Position numbers and translations under genes: made by a program | Assembly: GCA_938045195.1 (NCBI GenBank) | Contig: CALINC010000037.1 | Coordinates: 1 to 14,867, forward strand | DNA length: 14,867 nt | Reading direction: 5' to 3' | Origin: an uncultured Treponema sp. | GTDB lineage: Bacteria > Spirochaetota > Spirochaetia > Treponematales > Treponemataceae | Shown here: positions 13,055 to 14,867 of the stretch, piece after piece | Position numbering within the stretch: the stretch's first letter is position 1 | Layout of the letters: the number at the start of each line of letters is the position of its first letter | The notes under the pieces: model-generated | Databases searched by the model: none | The model's input: only the letters and a program-made list of their open reading frames with translations | Told to the model about the DNA's origin: nothing

Positions 13055-14399
13055 TTCGGATTTATTTCAAGAAAGTGCTTTACACGATAAAAACAAAGAG
13101 CCGCTTGCCTCCCGTATGCGTCCGCGTACGTTGGACGAATACATAGGGCAAGAGCATATTGTCGGCGAAGGCAGGCTCTTACGCCGTGCAATCCAAGCAG
13201 ATAGGCTTTCTTCCATAATCCTCTACGGTCCACCCGGTACGGGTAAAACAACGCTTGCCCGTGTTATCGCCAATACCACAAAAAGCAATTTTTTCAGTTT
13301 AAATGCTGTGCTTTCAGGTGTTCAGCACATACGCGACGCTGTGGCAAAAGCCGACGAAAGCAAAAATCTATACGGGAAACGTACCATTCTTTTTGTAGAC
13401 GAGGTGCACCGCTGGAACCGCTCTCAACAGGATGCTCTTCTACCTTGGGTTGAAAACGGCACCGTTATTTTAATCGGTGCTACAACCGAAAATCCTTTTT
13501 TTGAAGTGAATAAAGCACTTGTCAGCCGGAGCAGAGTTTTTATGCTGAACGCATTAACTGAGAAAGATTTGTATAAAACAGCTGAATGCGCTCTTAATGA
13601 TACCGAACGGGGCTACGGCAATTGGAAAGTCGAATTTGAAAGAGGCGCATTGGAACACTTAATTTCCACTGCGGCAGGAGATGCAAGGAGCTTGCTGAAT
13701 GCCTTAGAACTTGCCGTCGAAACAAGCCCCGAAAGCTGGCCTCCCGAAGCGGGTTCTTCTATAAAAATTACGCTTAAAGCGGCAGAGGAAAGTATTCAAA
13801 AGCGGGTTGTGCTTTATGACAGGGACGGCGACTATCACTATGATATAATTAGTGCATTTATAAAATCTATCCGCGGCAGCGATCCCGATGCAGCCGTGTA
13901 TTGGCTCGCAAGAATGATAGCCGCAGGAGAAGACCCGCATTTTATTTTTAGACGTATGCTTATTGCGGCTTGCGAAGATATTGGGCTTGCTTCTCCGGGA
14001 GCAATCAGTGTGGTCGCCGGAGCTGCCGATGCCTTTGACCGCGTAGGAATGCCGGAGGGCAGATACCATCTAGCCCATGCGGCTCTTTATTTGGCGACCT
14101 GTCCTAAATCCAACAGTGCGGAAGCCTTTTTTAAGGCTTTGGCAAAAGTAGAAAAAGAAGATGCCGAAGTTCCTAATCACTTAAAGGACCCAAGCCGCGA
14201 CAGTAAAGATTTAGGGCATGGACAGGGATACCTTTATCCGCATAATTATACGGGACATTGGGTTAGTCAGCAATATCTTCCAGATAATCTTAACGGTTCT
14301 ATTTTTTATGAACCTTCAGACCAAGGTTATGAGGGAAAAATTAAAGCCGAAGTGTTACGGAAAAGAAATAAAAACTTAAACGGAGGAAAATATGAATAA
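13047..14399 (+). CDS. rarA: Replication-associated recombination protein RarA (AAA+ ATPase)
   Basis: RarA (MgsA) is a clamp-loader-like AAA+ ATPase acting at stalled replication forks. Seen are PLASRMRPRTLDEYIGQEHIVG, Walker A GPPGTGKTT (from Gly61), Walker B ILFVDEVHRW with Asp118-Glu119, DALLPWVENGTVILIGATTENP (sensor 1), the GDARSLLNALE sensor 2 region and the C-terminal tetramerisation part (IKSIRGSDPDAAVYWLARMIAAGEDP onwards). I chose GTG 13047, giving 450 residues, near the family norm. The frame is open further upstream to 12972, but that would run deep into the lipoprotein gene and add 25 unlike residues. The eight-base overlap suggests translational coupling to the lipoprotein gene. 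Confidence 0.93.
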   Translation: MNNSDLFQESALHDKNKEPLASRMRPRTLDEYIGQEHIVGEGRLLRRAIQADRLSSIILYGPPGTGKTTLARVIANTTKSNFFSLNAVLSGVQHIRDAVAKADESKNLYGKRTILFVDEVHRWNRSQQDALLPWVENGTVILIGATTENPFFEVNKALVSRSRVFMLNALTEKDLYKTAECALNDTERGYGNWKVEFERGALEHLISTAAGDARSLLNALELAVETSPESWPPEAGSSIKITLKAAEESIQKRVVLYDRDGDYHYDIISAFIKSIRGSDPDAAVYWLARMIAAGEDPHFIFRRMLIAACEDIGLASPGAISVVAGAADAFDRVGMPEGRYHLAHAALYLATCPKSNSAEAFFKALAKVEKEDAEVPNHLKDPSRDSKDLGHGQGYLYPHNYTGHWVSQQYLPDNLNGSIFYEPSDQGYEGKIKAEVLRKRNKNLNGGKYE

Positions 14400-14709
14400 C
14401 ATACAAGCATTTATACCGCCTTATTATGGGGTTGTATTGTTTATAAAACTCGTAGTAGGAGCCATAGCTCTTTTTTTTGCAATACTGGTTTGGCATAAAA
14501 CGCGTAAAACGTATATGGTATTATTTGTTTTGGGCGTATTGTCATTATATATTTTAGCCTTAGTGCAATCAATGAATTATTTTGGATTCATCGTGATGTA
14601 TTCATTAAGCATAAAGAATATTCCTGTCGGAACCGTTTTTTTTGAAATTTTGCCCATAATCTTTTTTACGGCATCTCTGTGTTCATTCTTAAAATCGGAT
14701 GATTTTTAG
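14392..14709 (+). CDS. Small integral membrane protein, unknown function
   Basis: The 105-residue protein has three or four hydrophobic helices: about 14-35 (VVLFIKLVVGAIALFFAILV), 41-60 (YMVLFVLGVLSLYILALVQS), a weaker 63-74, and 80-98 (VGTVFFEILPIIFFTASLCS). A short basic loop HKTRK at 36-40 suggests an inward-facing side. It starts inside the end of rarA (eight-base overlap) behind GGAGG, so it is expressed with rarA. No motif identifies a function and I do not recognise the family. Confidence 0.7.
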   Translation: MNNIQAFIPPYYGVVLFIKLVVGAIALFFAILVWHKTRKTYMVLFVLGVLSLYILALVQSMNYFGFIVMYSLSIKNIPVGTVFFEILPIIFFTASLCSFLKSDDF

Positions 14710-14792
14710 CACTTTATACGGTTATCGTATTTAAAATCTATAGAATAGAAAATATGAAATATGGTATATTTAAAGTCGCAGCTGGGAGTTGT

Positions 14793-14831
14793 GATAAACA
14801 GTTCGGCAGGAATTCTGCCTAACTGTTTATC
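14793..14831. repeat. Long near-perfect hairpin past the rarA operon
   Basis: GATAAACAGTT (14793-14803) pairs perfectly with AACTGTTTATC (14821-14831). Inside, one C/T mismatch precedes GGCAG (14805-14809) paired with CTGCC (14815-14819), leaving the loop GAATT. That makes 16 paired positions in 39 bases. It lies 84 bases past the membrane protein gene. No U-run follows, so it could be a repeat element, an operator-like dyad or an RNA structure rather than a simple terminator. Confidence 0.65.
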
Positions 14832-14837
14832 CGGCGA

Positions 14838-14856
14838 GTTTGCCTCATCGGCAAAC
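14838..14856. repeat. Second hairpin at the window end
   Basis: GTTTGCC (14838-14844) pairs with GGCAAAC (14850-14856) around a five-base loop, seven bases after the previous hairpin. The left flank GCGAGTTTGCCT (14834-14845) differs by one base from GCGAATTTGCCT at 4106-4117 in the superoxide reductase 3' flank, hinting at a dispersed repeat family. Confidence 0.5.
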
Positions 14857-14867
14857 ATCGTATATTG

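Noticed and set aside
1..14867. CRISPR arrays, insertion sequences or toxin-antitoxin pairs
   Set aside because: No regularly spaced repeats, transposase motifs or paired small toxin-antitoxin genes are visible.

Overview
The window looks like a chromosomal segment of a host-associated spirochaete of the genus Treponema, probably an oral or otherwise non-syphilis species. The main reasons are a superoxide reductase that follows the Treponema pallidum neelaredoxin almost residue for residue around its iron site, a folD gene divergent from a small outer-membrane beta-barrel gene, relaxed lipoprotein signals, and an AT-rich genome with strong TTGACA/TATAAT-type promoters. The genus call rests on family knowledge, not on a database search.

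Layout. Positions 1-75 are the 3' end of a 5S rRNA gene. Positions 216-617 (-) encode a stand-alone histidine phosphotransfer (HPt) protein. Positions 706-2143 (+) hold two decaying ABC half-transporter genes. The first lost its first two membrane segments and its start; the second, with its own ribosome binding site, stops after 34 codons. A 15-base direct repeat lies just outside this block on both sides (84-98 and 2122-2136). Next come two coupled minus-strand genes: an unusual uracil phosphoribosyltransferase with a long N-terminal extension, and a TPR protein. The 3' flank of the superoxide reductase gene (3975-4179) is packed with inverted repeats.

At 4686-4759 is tRNA-Val(GAC). Directly behind it sits a collapsed prophage (about 4760-6360): the first ~60 codons of a tyrosine-type integrase, joined to minus-strand fragments of a late phage region. 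That region includes a domain resembling the ADP-ribosyltransferase tail of phage head proteins and a 59-residue gene. The remnant ends at the promoter of rho.

From 6508 on the sequence is compact housekeeping. rho, xseB (exonuclease VII small subunit) and an endonuclease-type mutL run on the plus strand; folD runs convergently. Divergent from folD is a plus-strand cluster: an 8-strand-like outer-membrane barrel, a lipoprotein resembling a beta-propeller, rarA and a small membrane protein, with very tight or overlapping joints. The window ends in two tandem hairpins (14793-14856) of unknown role.

How it fits together: rho-xseB-mutL and rarA give transcription termination, DNA repair and replication-fork maintenance; folD gives one-carbon metabolism; superoxide reductase gives oxygen defence suited to an anaerobe. 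The accessory signals are the two scars (ABC block and prophage) and the structured intergenic DNA. I did not find a convincing complete new system; the best leads are the structured 3' flank of the superoxide reductase gene, the extended UPRTase and the phage ART remnant.
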